From: Ryuthela nishihirai
Taxonomy: Eukaryota; Arthropoda; Arachnida; Araneae; Heptathelidae
DNA: 64,000 nt
Assembly (NCBI GenBank): GCA_038380435.1
Contig: JAWZYU010000004.1
Span: 20,744,001-20,808,000 of the forward strand
Direction of reading: 5' to 3'
In this document: positions 44,849 to 55,711 of the stretch, one piece after another
Layout of the letters: each line of letters begins with the position of its first letter
How positions within the stretch are numbered: position 1 is the first letter of the stretch
Notes under the pieces: model-generated
The model's input: the letters and a program-made list of their open reading frames with translations, nothing else
Database searches by the model: none
What the model was told of the DNA's origin: nothing
Program-made: the position numbers and the translations under genes

Positions 44849-45107
44849 TCACTGGCCGGAGACTCTAGTGCGGGTGACGAAGATGAGCCAGTAAAGAATA
44901 AACTTCCGACTGAGCTTTGCTGGCAAACAGGAAAGTCGTTTAAAGCGGATCAAAGGGACATGGCTATTTCTCTAAAAGGGACCCTAAAGGACCATGGTTC
45001 GGTTCTGTGTGAACAAGGTGGTTTAGGCAAGGATTGAATATCATCTCGCCAAGTTTTGAGGCCGATAAAGAGATTTCTGTAAAGTACAGATTTCTACCTT
45101 GCAGTGG

Positions 45108-45495
45108 GTTGGGTTGGGTTGTTTTACCTCTGAGCGGCACTTTTTTGCACACCATGGGCTAAATGGCCAGGTCACATGGACCCCGAAGGCTCAGAGAAGG
45201 TTGGGGGAGGGGACCCACTGGAACAGCTGTTGGGAGACAGATGGTAGCCCCCGTCAAGGCCATCCAGCGTGTTCTTTAACGTGCACAGGGTATGGCTCTC
45301 CCGCACACGGGGCCACGGCTTAACGTCCCATCCGACGGACGGCGGCCTTTCCAAGCCCATCGGTGTCCCCTACTGACCGTGGGCAGGGCGGGGAATTTTG
45401 CGGAGATAAATCTCAACGCTGACCCAGCTGGGACTCGAACCTGGGAACTACAGATTACGAGCCTGGCGCGCTACCGACTGAGCCACCCCCGCCCC
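45108..45495 (-). mobile_element. SINE-A copy 9 with 12-bp target duplication
   Basis: Reverse, full length, with a well-preserved head and body. ACCTTGCAGTGG is present at 45096-45107 and 45496-45507. It sits 236 bp from copy 8 in the same orientation. Confidence 0.95.
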
Positions 45496-45780
45496 ACCTT
45501 GCAGTGGCAAAACAGCATTCGGATTAAAGAAAGCAGAGTGGAAGAAATCTACCAGAACATCAGTAAGGACATTTCATTCTGACCATCAGCGCAGCAAAGG
45601 CCCACGGAATCGAGCACATCCCACATGTATACATATATATGTGTGAATATAAATAAACTGTGTTGTCCTTACTAAAGTGAATTGGTTTATTTCGTCTTTC
45701 TACACGACGTATAGCAGGGTACGTCTGAAGCACACCAACGCTCGGGCGTAAAAACCCGCGAACCTGTGGTTCATCTAGGA

Positions 45781-45982
45781 CAGGGGTTGGCAAATAGCGG
45801 CCCGCGGGCCACATTCGGCCCGCTAAGAGATTTTTTTAGCCCGCCAAGACAGTAAAAAAAATCCGCCTTGAACCGAGATTTCCTTCCCGTGCGCGACCGA
45901 AGATTCGTCTCGTATTTTCTACTAGGACGGCCACGTCAATACGCATGCGCAGTGTAGATAAGAAAACAATTGCCCACCCCTG
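45781..45982. mobile_element. hAT-type MITE with 8-bp target duplication
   Basis: The left end CAGGGGTTGGCAAATAGCGG and the right end TTGCCCACCCCTG are inverted copies over about 13 bp with a mismatch. ATCTAGGA flanks it at 45773-45780 and 45983-45990. An 8-bp duplication and CAGGGGTxGGCAA ends are diagnostic of the hAT superfamily. The 202-bp body codes for nothing. It contains CGGCCCGCGGGCC, a GC-rich palindrome, next to the left end. Confidence 0.93.
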
Positions 45983-46312
45983 ATCTAGGATAATGGTGAA
46001 TATTAACTAATCGTCCCCAACGAAATGCGTCGGAAGAGTTTTACATCTTACATCTCCCTTTTCCCTGCGACAGAAACTTTATTCAAAATCTGTAATCTTC
46101 TAAATCTAATTCATATTATCGTCACGTAAAAGTTCTCTAATCACAATGTTCCGTGTAACTATTCCGTAAGCATTAATTGGTGTCTCTTGATTCCCTTTGT
46201 TCTTCAGCCTTCCAACTATGTATGAAAATAATGCAAATCCTGGAATAAGACTTGGGTGTGGACCCAAAATTTATATATCTGTTTTGTGAGCTCCATAATG
46301 AGTATCTCTGTA

Positions 46313-46613
46313 CTGTAGGTGGTCATATTATTTTGATACTAGATCGTGTGGGCTCACTCACGGAAATATTGAGCGTGTGCAGTTACCGTTCACAGCAAAC
46401 TGGAGTGTGCAGTAACTGCACACGCTCCAGTTTGCTGTGAACGGTAACTGGAGCGTGTACAGTTGCTGTACAAGCTCCAGATATTTTTCCTGAATTCTGT
46501 AATCACTTGACACGAAGGTTGCCAGATCACTAATTTCTAAAAAAATCGTTGTCAGATATTTTTTCTTAATTCTGTAATCAACCATAGTGTTCGGATACTT
46601 TTTTGAGCAACAG
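46313..46613. mobile_element. composite foldback MITE (MITE-FC copy 2), opposite orientation, TA-flanked
   Basis: 301 bp between TA dinucleotides (46311-46312 and 46614-46615). The left end is CTGTAGGTGGTCATATTATT, then ATACTAGATCGTGTGGG and the second hairpin set (GGAGTGTGCAGTAACTGCAC, then GTTTGCTGTGAACGGTAACT). It then joins the MITE-F right arm at the centre (CACTTGACACGAAGG) and ends TACTTTTTTGAGCAACAG. It stands alone here, which argues that the composite is a mobile unit of its own. Confidence 0.86.
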
Positions 46614-46984
46614 TACAAAATTATTTGATTTCCAATTTTCAGTTAAAGATGTAGTTCTCCTATTAATCCCCAAAGGGATTCACTATTTGTTTTCAACGAT
46701 TTTTTTCAATTGCAAAATTTGTATAATCATCCACTGTCCCAGATCCCTCAAGCTTGTAATAACATAATGTAAAGTAGAATTAAAGCTTCGTTGATTTCAC
46801 ACCGAGCGCAACTCTTTCAGCGGGTATAATTTTAACAGAAGAAATCCAATTTTTTACATAACACTAGACACGAGTTGCCCATTTCAAATTTTCTTCAAGA
46901 TATAGAGTGACCTATAAAAAAAAGCTATAAGCACACACATGATTTAGCTACCTCCGAAGGTGTAAAATATGCAGACACGAGTCC
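46614..46984. other. no recognised feature
   Basis: AT-rich spacer. Nothing recognised. Confidence 0.45.
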
Positions 46985-46996
46985 TTTATTATGGTA

Positions 46997-47387
46997 TTTG
47001 GGGTGGGGGTGGCTCAATCGGTAGCGCGCCAGGCTCGTAATCTGTAGTTCCCAGGTTCGAGTCCCAGCTGGGTCAGCGTTGAGATTTATCTCCGCAAAAT
47101 TCCCCGCCCTGCCCACGGTCAGTAGGGGACACCGATGGGCTTGGAAAGGCCGCCGTCCATCGGATGGGACGTTAAGCCATGGCCCCGTGTGCGGGAGAGC
47201 CATACCCTGTGCACGTTAAAGAACACGCTGGATGGCCTTGACGGGAGGCCACCATCTGTCTCCCAACAGCTGTTCCAGTGGGTCTCCTACCCCAACCTTC
47301 TCTGAGCCTTCGGGGTCCATGTGACCTGGCCATTTAGCCCATGGTGTGCAAAAAAGTGCCGCTCAGAGGTAAAACAACCCAACCCAA
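46997..47387 (+). mobile_element. SINE-A copy 10 with 12-bp target duplication
   Basis: Forward, full length. TTTATTATGGTA occurs at 46985-46996 and 47388-47399. The TA at the end of the right duplication is also the left TA of the foldback MITE at 47400. Confidence 0.95.
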
Positions 47388-47399
47388 TTTATTATGGTA

Positions 47400-47614
47400 C
47401 ACTTATCCCTCGATTTACACGGTACTCAGTTCACACAATTTTGGCTTTGCACGGTCAAAAAATGCAACCAGTTTCGATTTACACGGTACTGACTGAGACG
47501 TACATAGAAAGGAAATCTCAGTCAGTACCGTGTAAATCGAAACTGGTTGCAATTTTTGACCGTGCAAAGCCAAAATTGTTTGAACTGAGTACCGTGTAAA
47601 TCGAGGGATAGGTG
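47400..47614. mobile_element. foldback MITE-N, 215 bp
   Basis: Two arms of about 97 bp (CACTTATCCCTCGATTTACA to GGTACTGACTGAG, and the inverse) around a loop of about 19 bp. It is flanked by TA at 47398-47399 and 47615-47616. Each arm contains two copies of CGATTTACACGGTACT. It is unrelated in sequence to MITE-F. One inserted copy, no coding capacity. Confidence 0.93.
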
Positions 47615-47622
47615 TATTTACT

Positions 47623-47784
47623 TTAAACTATAAAATGTTCAAAATGCACTCCATCAGCCACAGTGCATCGCCGACAACTTCTCACAACACATTGAGACAG
47701 ATTGAGGCATGCTGTTGGTCTGATAGTAGTGAAGGCAAGCCCCATCTCACGCCTCAGTTCCTCTGGTGCTCCAAAGCATTCAGT
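47623..47784 (-). pseudogene. transposase C-terminal remnant (Tc1/mariner superfamily)
   Basis: One reverse frame of 53 codons runs to a stop at 47623-47625. It reads EELRREMGLAFTTIRPTACL, then SCRRCTVADGVHFEHFIV. The pattern of a basic ELRRR helix, an R/K-rich RCxxC block and terminal GxHFEH is typical of the C-terminus of arthropod mariner-like transposases. It directly abuts MITE-N, but no shared ends link them. Confidence 0.55.
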
Positions 47785-48861
47785 ACCTCATAAATGGAAA
47801 TCGTAGACCAAGAGAACAGAGTGGATAGTCAACACTTCCTCTCATTCCTATCCATCTTCTAGGTAAGCGAGCATTGGGAAACTTTCCCACACTATTTTGA
47901 TAAATGCGATGGCAAACCGTTTCATATATCAACGTCATCTTTAATATTCAATCCTTCTATATGTATAGTTGCGTATTTTATGAATGTCCAAGTGTATATA
48001 TATTTCTGGGGTATATATTTTTAACTAAATACTTCGTATGTAAATTGATGAAAATATGAAATAGAAAACTCAAGTAGAAATGTATGTCCAAACAAATTAG
48101 AATTTTTTTCTCTTGAATTATATATAAGTTAGAAACTTGTGCACATAGTAAATTATTAAAATAGGAATACTTCGCTTGGATTAATTCTTCTGTAAACTAT
48201 CGTATTGCAAGCTGATGAGACACAAAATGTTTTACCACTGATATAATTATAGAATAAAACTATTCCAGTAATTGGATTCAAATATTCACAATTTTTTCAA
48301 TGGAGATAGGGATCACATATCGCAACTTTTTGCTAGATGACACTTGTAGGAATGATATTTTTGTACTGGTATTAAATACCCTACATGGCTGTTTAGCATT
48401 AAAAAATTAATTCTTCTTTCATATCGCGTCATGTGGCATTAGAACTTGCTGTGCTGTAATGGATTAGAGTTGTACAGTAGCACTAGCAGTCAATGGAACG
48501 AACTGACTATATTTAGTAGCTGGTCAACAATTCTTCTTTGTCCCACATCCATATGTTATAGTCAGGGTAAGTCCTTGGATGTTAGTCTTAAAAAAGCGAC
48601 GACTGATCGAAACTCGAGTCGAGCCATTAAAAGTTTTCAACTTTTGATGCTTTCTAAGAATTGTTTTGGACTTCCTTTACCTCCTTTAATGTCATTTATT
48701 GTGTTTATGGAATAACTCTGATAGAATTTCTATATGTGTTCCAGATGCAACAAAACTCAAGACATCCAAAAGACTTAGACGGATGTGGGCAAACAAGAAT
48801 TGTTGAGCTGCTACTAAATATAGTAAGTTCGTTCAGGAGCGTAGCGAAGCACTATGCTTGT
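47785..48861. other. no recognised feature
   Basis: AT-rich. The frames at 48446-48715 and 48661-48885 carry no domain I recognise. Confidence 0.45.
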
Positions 48862-48882
48862 GGGGGGGGGGGGGGGGGGGGG
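48862..48882. repeat. run of 21 G
   Basis: Homopolymer tract. It is prone to polymerase slippage and may form G-quadruplexes. The exact length is probably unreliable. Confidence 0.95.
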
Positions 48883-48899
48883 TGAGAAATCAAAGATTT

Positions 48900-50060
48900 T
48901 CCAACTCGAAATTCAAATTTTGCCAGCTGAGCTAATGTCAAGATTTTCGCTCCGTGGGAAATGATTGAAATTTTTCACAACTGGACATAATTTCACAGAA
49001 ATTATCCCAATATTTACATCTCGTCTGAATTGTAGCAAGTCAGTGTGAATTTTCCCTTAATTAGGCAACCCTTCTTAATTTCACAAAATCAATCCCAATC
49101 CAATATTTACATCGCTCCTTATTTGTCAAGTCACTTCAAAATTTTCAAACTCCACAATATTTTACCAAGTTTTCTCGATTTTGTCAACTATTCTTAACTT
49201 CACAAACCCAATCCCAATTATCACACCTAGCCTATATTTCACCAAGTGGATTAGATTTTTGCCAACTACCCTAGATTGTACCAAAGCGCCTATATTTTAC
49301 CCAGTGGATTCGAATTTTGTCAGCTACCCTAGATTATACCAAAGCGCCTATATTTTACCCAGTGGATTCCAATTTGGCCAACTACTCCTATGTTTTGCCA
49401 ACTCGCCATAATTTTACAGAAAACATCGCAATTTTTAGATCTTCCCTGAATTTGCCAAGTCACTTCGAATTTTATCAACTCTCCTTAACTGCACAAGTAA
49501 GACATAATTTTCACAACTCCCCTGTATTTTACCAAGTGGCTACGAATTTTGCCAATTGCCCTACAATTTGTTAAGTTTCCACGATTTGTCCAACACTCCT
49601 TAATTTCACAACATAAATCCCAATTTTCACAAATCGCTAATATTTTATCAAGTGGATTCGAATTTTTCCAAGAGTTCTCGGTTTTTCCAACTCTCCTTAA
49701 TTTCACAAAACCAATCCCAATTTTTGCAACTCACCTGTCCTTTACCAAATGGTTTCCAGTTTTGCCAACTTCCCTAGATTTTGCCAAGTTGCCTCGATTT
49801 TACCACCTCTTTAATTTTGCAAAACAATCCCAATTTTTACATCTCTCCTAAATTTGCCAAATCACTTCAAATTTTCCAAACTCCCCAAAATTTTGCCAAG
49901 TTTTCTCGATTTTGTCAATTCTCCTTAAATTCACAAAAACAATCCCAATTTTCACAACTCGCCCGTATTTTACGAAGTGGATTCAAATTTTGTCAACTGC
50001 GCAAGATTTTGCCAAGTTTCCTCAATTTTGCCATCTCGCCACAATTTTACAGAAATGTTC
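48900..50060. repeat. degenerate minisatellite of ATTTTGCCAA-rich units
   Basis: About 1.15 kb of loosely repeated phrases: AATTTTGCCAACT, CCTTAATTTCACA, CAATCCCAATTTT and TATTTTACCAAGTGGATTCG, in recurring order. A near-exact 63-bp piece is duplicated at about 49260-49385. Frames in it (for example 49549-49851) are by-products. No single sharp period is visible by eye. Confidence 0.8.
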
Positions 50061-50386
50061 CTTTTAAATGATTGACAAACTAATTGCATTATCTTAAACA
50101 ATACGGATTTTTCTAGAAAGCTAATTGATGTGTTTTACTGTTACCTAAGCAGCTGAAAGGTATATACATTGAACAAATTAGGTGATTTTTAAATTTCCTG
50201 GAAATGAATAACACTCTTATGTTAGAATCGATGCATATATGTGTATCAGAGTGCAGCTATGCCAGCATGCTCCACACTTTCCGATAGTTATAGAAACATT
50301 CTTCTGTTTGCAGGGCACAAAAAAAGCTGATATCAATGCCGTAACAACAGGGCATCGTAGGTTCGAGGTAAAGAATAAATTGATGA

Positions 50387-50771
50387 TTTGGTTTGTTTTA
50401 CCTCTGAGCGGCACTTTTTTGCACACCATGGGCTAAATGGCCAGGTCACATGGACCCCGAAGGCTCAGAGAAGGTTGGGAGAGGGGACCCACTGGAACAG
50501 CTGTTGGGAGACAGATGGTAGCCTCCCGTCAAGGCCATCCAGCGTGTTCTTTAACGTGCACAGGGTGTGGCTCTCCCGCACACGGGGCCACGGCTTAACG
50601 TCCCATCCGACGGACGGCGGCCTTTCCAAGCCCATCGGTGTCCCCTACTGACCGTGGGCAGGGTGGGGAATTTTGCGGAGATAAATCTCAACGCTGACCC
50701 AGCTGGGACTCGAACCTGGGAACTACAGATTACGAGCCTGGCGCGCGACCGACTGAGCCACCCCCGCCCCC
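50387..50771 (-). mobile_element. SINE-A copy 11 with 12-bp target duplication
   Basis: Reverse, full length; the 3' tail is reduced to TTTGGTTTGTTTTACC. It is flanked by ATAAATTGATGA at 50375-50386 and 50772-50783. Confidence 0.95.
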
Positions 50772-50830
50772 ATAAATTGATGAACAGTTAGATATATTTA
50801 CACTGAGTAAACTACACAGAAGGGAAACTT

Positions 50831-51192
50831 GGGTTGGGTTGTTTTACTTCTGAGCGGCACTTTTTTGCACACCATGGGCTAAATGGCCAGGTCACATGGA
50901 CCCCGAAGGCTCAGAGAAGGTTGGGGGAGGGGACCCACTGGAACAGATGTTGGAAGACAGATGGTAGCCTCCCGTCAAGGCCATCCAGTGAGTTCTTTAG
51001 CGTGCACAGGGTATGGCTCTCCCGCACACGGGGAAAACGGCTTAACGTCCCATCCGACGGACGGCGGCCTTTCCAAGCCCATCGGTGTCCCCTACTGACC
51101 GTGGGCAAGGCGGGGAATTTTGCGGAGATAAATCTCAACGTAAACTACAGATTACGAGCCTGGCGCGCTACCGACTGAGCCACCGCCGCCCC
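50831..51192 (-). mobile_element. SINE-A copy 12, B box deleted
   Basis: Reverse copy 60 bp from copy 11 in the same orientation. AATCTCAACGTAAACTACAG joins across a deletion of about 29 bp that removes the inverted B box, so the internal promoter is broken. No target duplication was found. Confidence 0.88.
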
Positions 51193-51900
51193 TATCAAGA
51201 ATTAAACAACAGTTATGTAATTAACGATAATGGCAAAGTATATTAATTTTCACTTTTTGAAAAACAATTCAAAAAATAGATTAACAATATTATAAGTAAT
51301 AGTAACTAAGGTAAATTTTCAATATTTTTGATATTTACTATCGATTATTTCAATTTTTGTTTTTGGAGAAGTTTCGTTCCGTTTTTCGTTCCGACTGATA
51401 GTCTAGTAAACATTTTTGACACAAAGTATAAAAAATACATTTGTATATTATTGTTTTTATTTGGGAGTATGGAAACGAATTTAATATTTGCCGAAGCTCT
51501 TGCATTAAGGTAATAAGATCGACTGAATTGCTTTTTAATATTATTCTACTACTGGCGCTTCATAAACTATGTAACAATATATATACACAAAATTTCCTAA
51601 GGGATGAAATATTCAATCTGTGCGACGTTTCCCAACACTGTCATATCAATGTTTCTTTTTTCTTTCCAAAATGCATCTTTTACGTCATTCTATATAGTAA
51701 CCAATAACTTTATAGCAACCTCAAGACATTATTACATTTTACAAACATCATTTTATATCGATCATATACGTCTCATTTCTGTTATATGACTTACAAATGT
51801 AGCTCAGATTAATCTACTACAAATGCATATATATATACACAACTGAATATTTTTAAATTCAACATTTCAAATTCATATATAAACAAATACCTTTCATGTA
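51193..51900. other. no recognised feature
   Basis: AT-rich. Short frames at 51328-51789 are low complexity. Confidence 0.45.
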
Positions 51901-52015
51901 CAGTCGCTCAAAAAAGTATCCGAACACTATGGTTGATTACAGAATTCAGAAAAAATATCTGGCAACGATTTTTCTAGAAATAAGTGATCTGGCAACCTTC
52001 ATGTCACGTGACACT
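51901..52015. mobile_element. MITE-F left half only, joined to SINE-A
   Basis: Preceded by TA (51899-51900). Left arm CAGTCGCTCAAAAAAGTATC to the centre, ending CATGTCACGTGACAC, then straight into SINE-A-derived TTTTTGCACTTTTTAGCCC. Confidence 0.86.
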
Positions 52016-52019
52016 TTTT

Positions 52020-52390
52020 GCACTTTTTAGCCCAGGGTGTGCACTTTTTTGCACACCCTGGGCTAAATGCCCAGGTCACAAGGACCCCGAAGGCTCAAAG
52101 AAGGTTGGGGGAGCGGACACACTGGAACAGCTGTTGGGAGACAGATAGCAGCCTCCCGTTCAGGCCATCCAGCCTGTTCGTTAACGTGCACAAGTTATGA
52201 CTCATCAACACACGGTGTCACGGATTAACCTCCCATCCGACGGACGACGACGTTTTCGAACGCAGCGGTGTCCCCTTCTGACCGAGGACAGGGAGGTTAA
52301 CGGAGATAAATCTTAACGCTGACCCAGCTGGGTACTCAAACCTGGGAACTACAGATTACGAGTCTGGCATGCTACCGCCTGAACCCTATC
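52020..52390 (-). mobile_element. SINE-A copy 13, diverged, with inverted stub
   Basis: The main copy runs from GCACACCCTGGGCTAAATGC to a decayed head (GGCATGCTACCGCCTGAACC). Its first bases are mirrored just before it: TAGCCCAGGGTGTGC at 52028-52042 against GCACACCCTGGGCTA at 52051-52065, forming a 15-bp hairpin. A run of C lies at about 52396-52409. Confidence 0.83.
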
Positions 52391-52509
52391 TATACCCCCC
52401 CCCCCCCCTGGCTCACAAAAATATAGCAAATGCCTCATAGATTGAATGGGTACGGAACGAATTAATCAGTTCTAGCAAATGTTCTTCTAATCTTCGAATG
52501 ATCATCGTA

Positions 52510-52882
52510 CAGTCGCTCAAAAAAGTATCCGAACACTATGGTTGATTACAGAATTCAGAAAAACTATCTGGCAAAGATTTTTTGAGAAATTAGTGATCTG
52601 GCAACCTTCGTGTCACGTGATTACAGAATTCAGGAAAAATATCTGGAGCGTGTACAGCAACTGTACACGCTCCAGTTACCGTTCACAGCAAACTGGAGCG
52701 TGTGCAGATATTGCACACGCTCCAGTTTGAAATCTGGAGAAGTTTGAATTGCACACGCTCCAATAAAATGGAGCGTGTGCAGTTACTGCACACGCTCCAT
52801 TTTATTGTGAACGGTAACTGTACACGCTCAATATTTCCGTGAGTGAGCCCACACGATCTAGTATCAAAATAATATGACCACC
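52510..52882. mobile_element. composite foldback MITE (MITE-FC copy 3), enlarged
   Basis: Same plan as 34953-35249: MITE-F left arm to the centre, then the hairpin set, then the ACGATCTAGTATCAAAATAA end. It carries two additional hairpins based on GGAGCGTGTGCAGTTACTGC and on AATAAAATGGAGCGTGTGC, so it is 76 bp longer. As in copy 1, it is followed at TA by a MITE-F. Confidence 0.86.
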
Positions 52883-52884
52883 TA

Positions 52885-53098
52885 CAGTCGCTCAAAAAAG
52901 TATCCGAACACTACGGTTGATTACAGAATTCAGAAAAAATATCTGGCAACTATTTTTTTAGAAATTAGTGATCTGGCAACCTCCTTGTCACGTGACACGA
53001 AGGTTGCCAGATCACTAATTTCTAAAAAAATAGTTGCCAGATATTTTTTCTGAATTCTGTAATCAACCGTAGTGTTCTGATACTTTTTTGAGCGACTG
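52885..53098. mobile_element. foldback MITE-F, complete 214-bp copy
   Basis: Near-perfect palindrome between TA dinucleotides (52883-52884 and 53099-53100) with ends CAGTCGCTCAAAAAAGTATC. The centre is TTGTCACGTGACACGAAGG. It lacks the internal duplication of the 252-bp variants, so it may be the basic form. Confidence 0.94.
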
Positions 53099-53100
53099 TA

Positions 53101-54680
53101 CCAATCAAAAGTGACAAAAAAACAGCAAATAAGCATTCTTAAATTTGAAAAATCAACATTACTCTTATTCAGCATTATTTTCAATCTCATTTCATCTTAT
53201 GAAAGCTAATTTTTAAGTTTTTAGGCCATATTGGCCGTCTTTGTTCATTACAGTTCACATTTATCAGAATTTTCGTCCATCATTTATTATTTTTTACCTT
53301 AACATTTTTTTTTCTAAACAAAATAAACCTTTTTCTACTTTGTGTACTGTAATGTTATCATTTCGCTCAAATACCTCTCTGCTCTTCCAAAAGATCAACC
53401 AGATGTTTTCATTCACATAGCAACTGCATCAAAGATTCGTTGCTAACGTGCTCTTAGTGCTACTTGTTCATTTTCAACAAAAGTATTCTATAAAGAAATA
53501 ACATTTTTGCCTGGGATATTTTCTTTCCTGTAAAGATACAAAGAAATCTCTAACGAAAACGCTCCATCAAGTGCATCCACAGTTCAAAAATGCTTCTTTT
53601 TCATTATTTATACATTCTCACTTATTTTAACTATGCAAGATGTCCACTTGAATTGTAAAGTCCTAAATATAACGATGAAACCTTCTGTCATATTTTATGG
53701 TAAAATTTCGCTTACATGCAAAAAAGAGACTGCAGTAACTGCCGCAAACGAAAAGGGAACGACCCTTCCTTGACAGATGCAATTTCTTGCCGTGGAAAGA
53801 GAAATCTTTGTTCTTTTTGCTCCCTGCGTACAGTGCGTGTTGGGAAGCAGAGCGAAATGAAGCATATGATGTGTATAGTGAGTCGAACATCTCATCGAGG
53901 GAGAAAAACAAATAAAGGAGTCGCTCTCTCTCCTACCAAAAGAGGAGCATTGTTATCGATGAAGCCCAATTGATGGTTTCCTCTCACATCGCACACACCT
54001 GGAACATTGGATGAAAAACACTGACTGTAAACATGAACAATTTATTTTATTTTCTCGCCATATACATCGGTTCTTTCGCTCGAAGAGCTCTCGCCTCACT
54101 AACACTGTAGTCAAATGTTTTCCTGTTTCTTTCTGGTAAAACAATTTACGTTTCTGCTTTTGCCATCCGGTTTCAACTTGTGCATGGTTTATTGGGAAAC
54201 TAGAGCGACTTAACGAGTCCTTCCGTGAAAAGTCTCCATCGGCGCTTTTTTCGCACCGAATGTGGATGGCAAAATCCCTGACGATCTCTTCAAACGGAAG
54301 AACATGAAATACAATGACGAGAATGTCGACAATTGCTTCGGTGCTGTTGGTTTTCAATAAAAATGTCCCTACTCTTGATTAAGCAATAAAATTTGAATTT
54401 TAAATTGGTTTAGCTAGATGCATTTAAACTGCGTTTTGCGTAAGTGTTTAGTACAATGCTAGATGTAACAAGGTGACATTTCGTTCACAAATATGTCAAA
54501 AATTATCAAATATCTACAGCTTACTTACGAATAAGTCTAACGATGAAAACATGAAGTGTTTACAACATAGAAACCCAAACAGACAAAGGTATAAAAATTT
54601 CGAAAAAGCAAATATATTTCCATTAGGAGATGATTTTGTTTGTAATATTTGTTACTCGTCCAGAAATCAATCTCATTTAT
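53101..54680. other. no recognised gene; mixed composition at 53700-54360
   Basis: Frames of 85 codons (+, 53716-53973) and 134 codons (-, 53953-54357) overlap here. Neither has a known domain. The first is Cys-, Lys- and Arg-rich near its start (CSNCRKRKG) but not in a recognised zinc-finger spacing. Of the unassigned parts of the window, this is among the less AT-rich. Confidence 0.4.
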
Positions 54681-54950
54681 GTGTTCTTAACATTTTTTGC
54701 GCCATGGACCCCTTTGGCAGCCTCGTGAAGCATATGGACCCCCTTCTCAGAATAACGTTTTTGAAGGCATAAAATAGAATTCATGGATTACAAGCGAAAC
54801 CAATTATATTGAAATAAAGCTACATGGTTATTGAATACAGAGTCACAGGTATTATTAATACTACTCTGGTTTGCTGCCAACAGTCATAATTGAAGGCAGT
54901 CTTAAATTTCAGTTAGGGGATAGGGACCGTGGACTCCAGGTTAAGACGAT
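54681..54950. mobile_element. hAT-like non-autonomous element resembling a vertebrate repeat
   Basis: TCTTAAC at the left (54685-54691) pairs with GTTAAGA at the right (54940-54946). CCATGGACCCC recurs at both sides in related forms (GTGGACTCC at the right). The interior has GGTGAAG-like, CTTCTCAGAATAACGTTTTT, AACCAATTATATTGAAATA and TTAAATTTCAGTTAG phrases. I recall all of these, in this order, from an interspersed repeat of vertebrate genomes. That recollection is unverified. No target duplication is clear. Confidence 0.6.
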
Positions 54951-55699
54951 GAGGACGATACATAGAAAGTGTCGCCTGACTGCATGCTTTGTTTCCACTA
55001 AACACCAGTAAAGGATTTCTTGAATTCATTAGTGAATGTCCAATACTTTTAGCTACGGATTTCTTTTTTTTTTTAATTATTATTGGCCGATATCCAATTA
55101 CTTATTTATGGTTTTGCATTTTTCATTAACCAATGTCCAGTTTCCATACCTATGGGTTTGTTTCATTAACCAATTTCCATTCCTCCAGTTATGTTTTTTA
55201 ACATACTCATATTTATTACTCACATTTACATATATTTGAACATTTATGCAAATGAACAAAGATTATACATGTGTGCATATAAAGTGCTCTTTAAAAATAA
55301 AGAGCAATAGATCGTCTTGGTTATAATAATGAATTTTAAATATTGTCTTCAAAGGAACAGTAAAAAATACTGGTACATTTGATTAATTGACAAGATATAA
55401 TTAATTAGATAATTTTTACTGATTTTATTATAGAGAAAATGCATCACATTGCTAATATTTTTAAAATATTCTCTCAGCAAACACTTAAACTGATAGGCAT
55501 CTGATTCATTTCTAACATTGAAAGGCAATGAATTGGAAGTCTTTGATCCAAGAAGATAAGAGCTCTTGTGGATAATGTCTTTTCTTTTAAACCTGGAATT
55601 TTATTCCTTAGACCACTAAATGTTCTATTATAATTCTTTTACAGTTGCAATTGAATTGTCACAAGAGGAATTATTTAACGTTTTAAAATCGTAGAAATA
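54951..55699. other. no recognised feature
   Basis: AT-rich. The small frame at 55036-55239 is a low-complexity hydrophobic stretch. Confidence 0.45.
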
Positions 55700-55711
55700 T
55701 CTGAAAATGGA

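Noticed and set aside
53953..54357. 134-codon reverse frame as a host gene
   Set aside because: No recognisable motif and no splice or promoter evidence that I can defend. It overlaps frames on the other strand.
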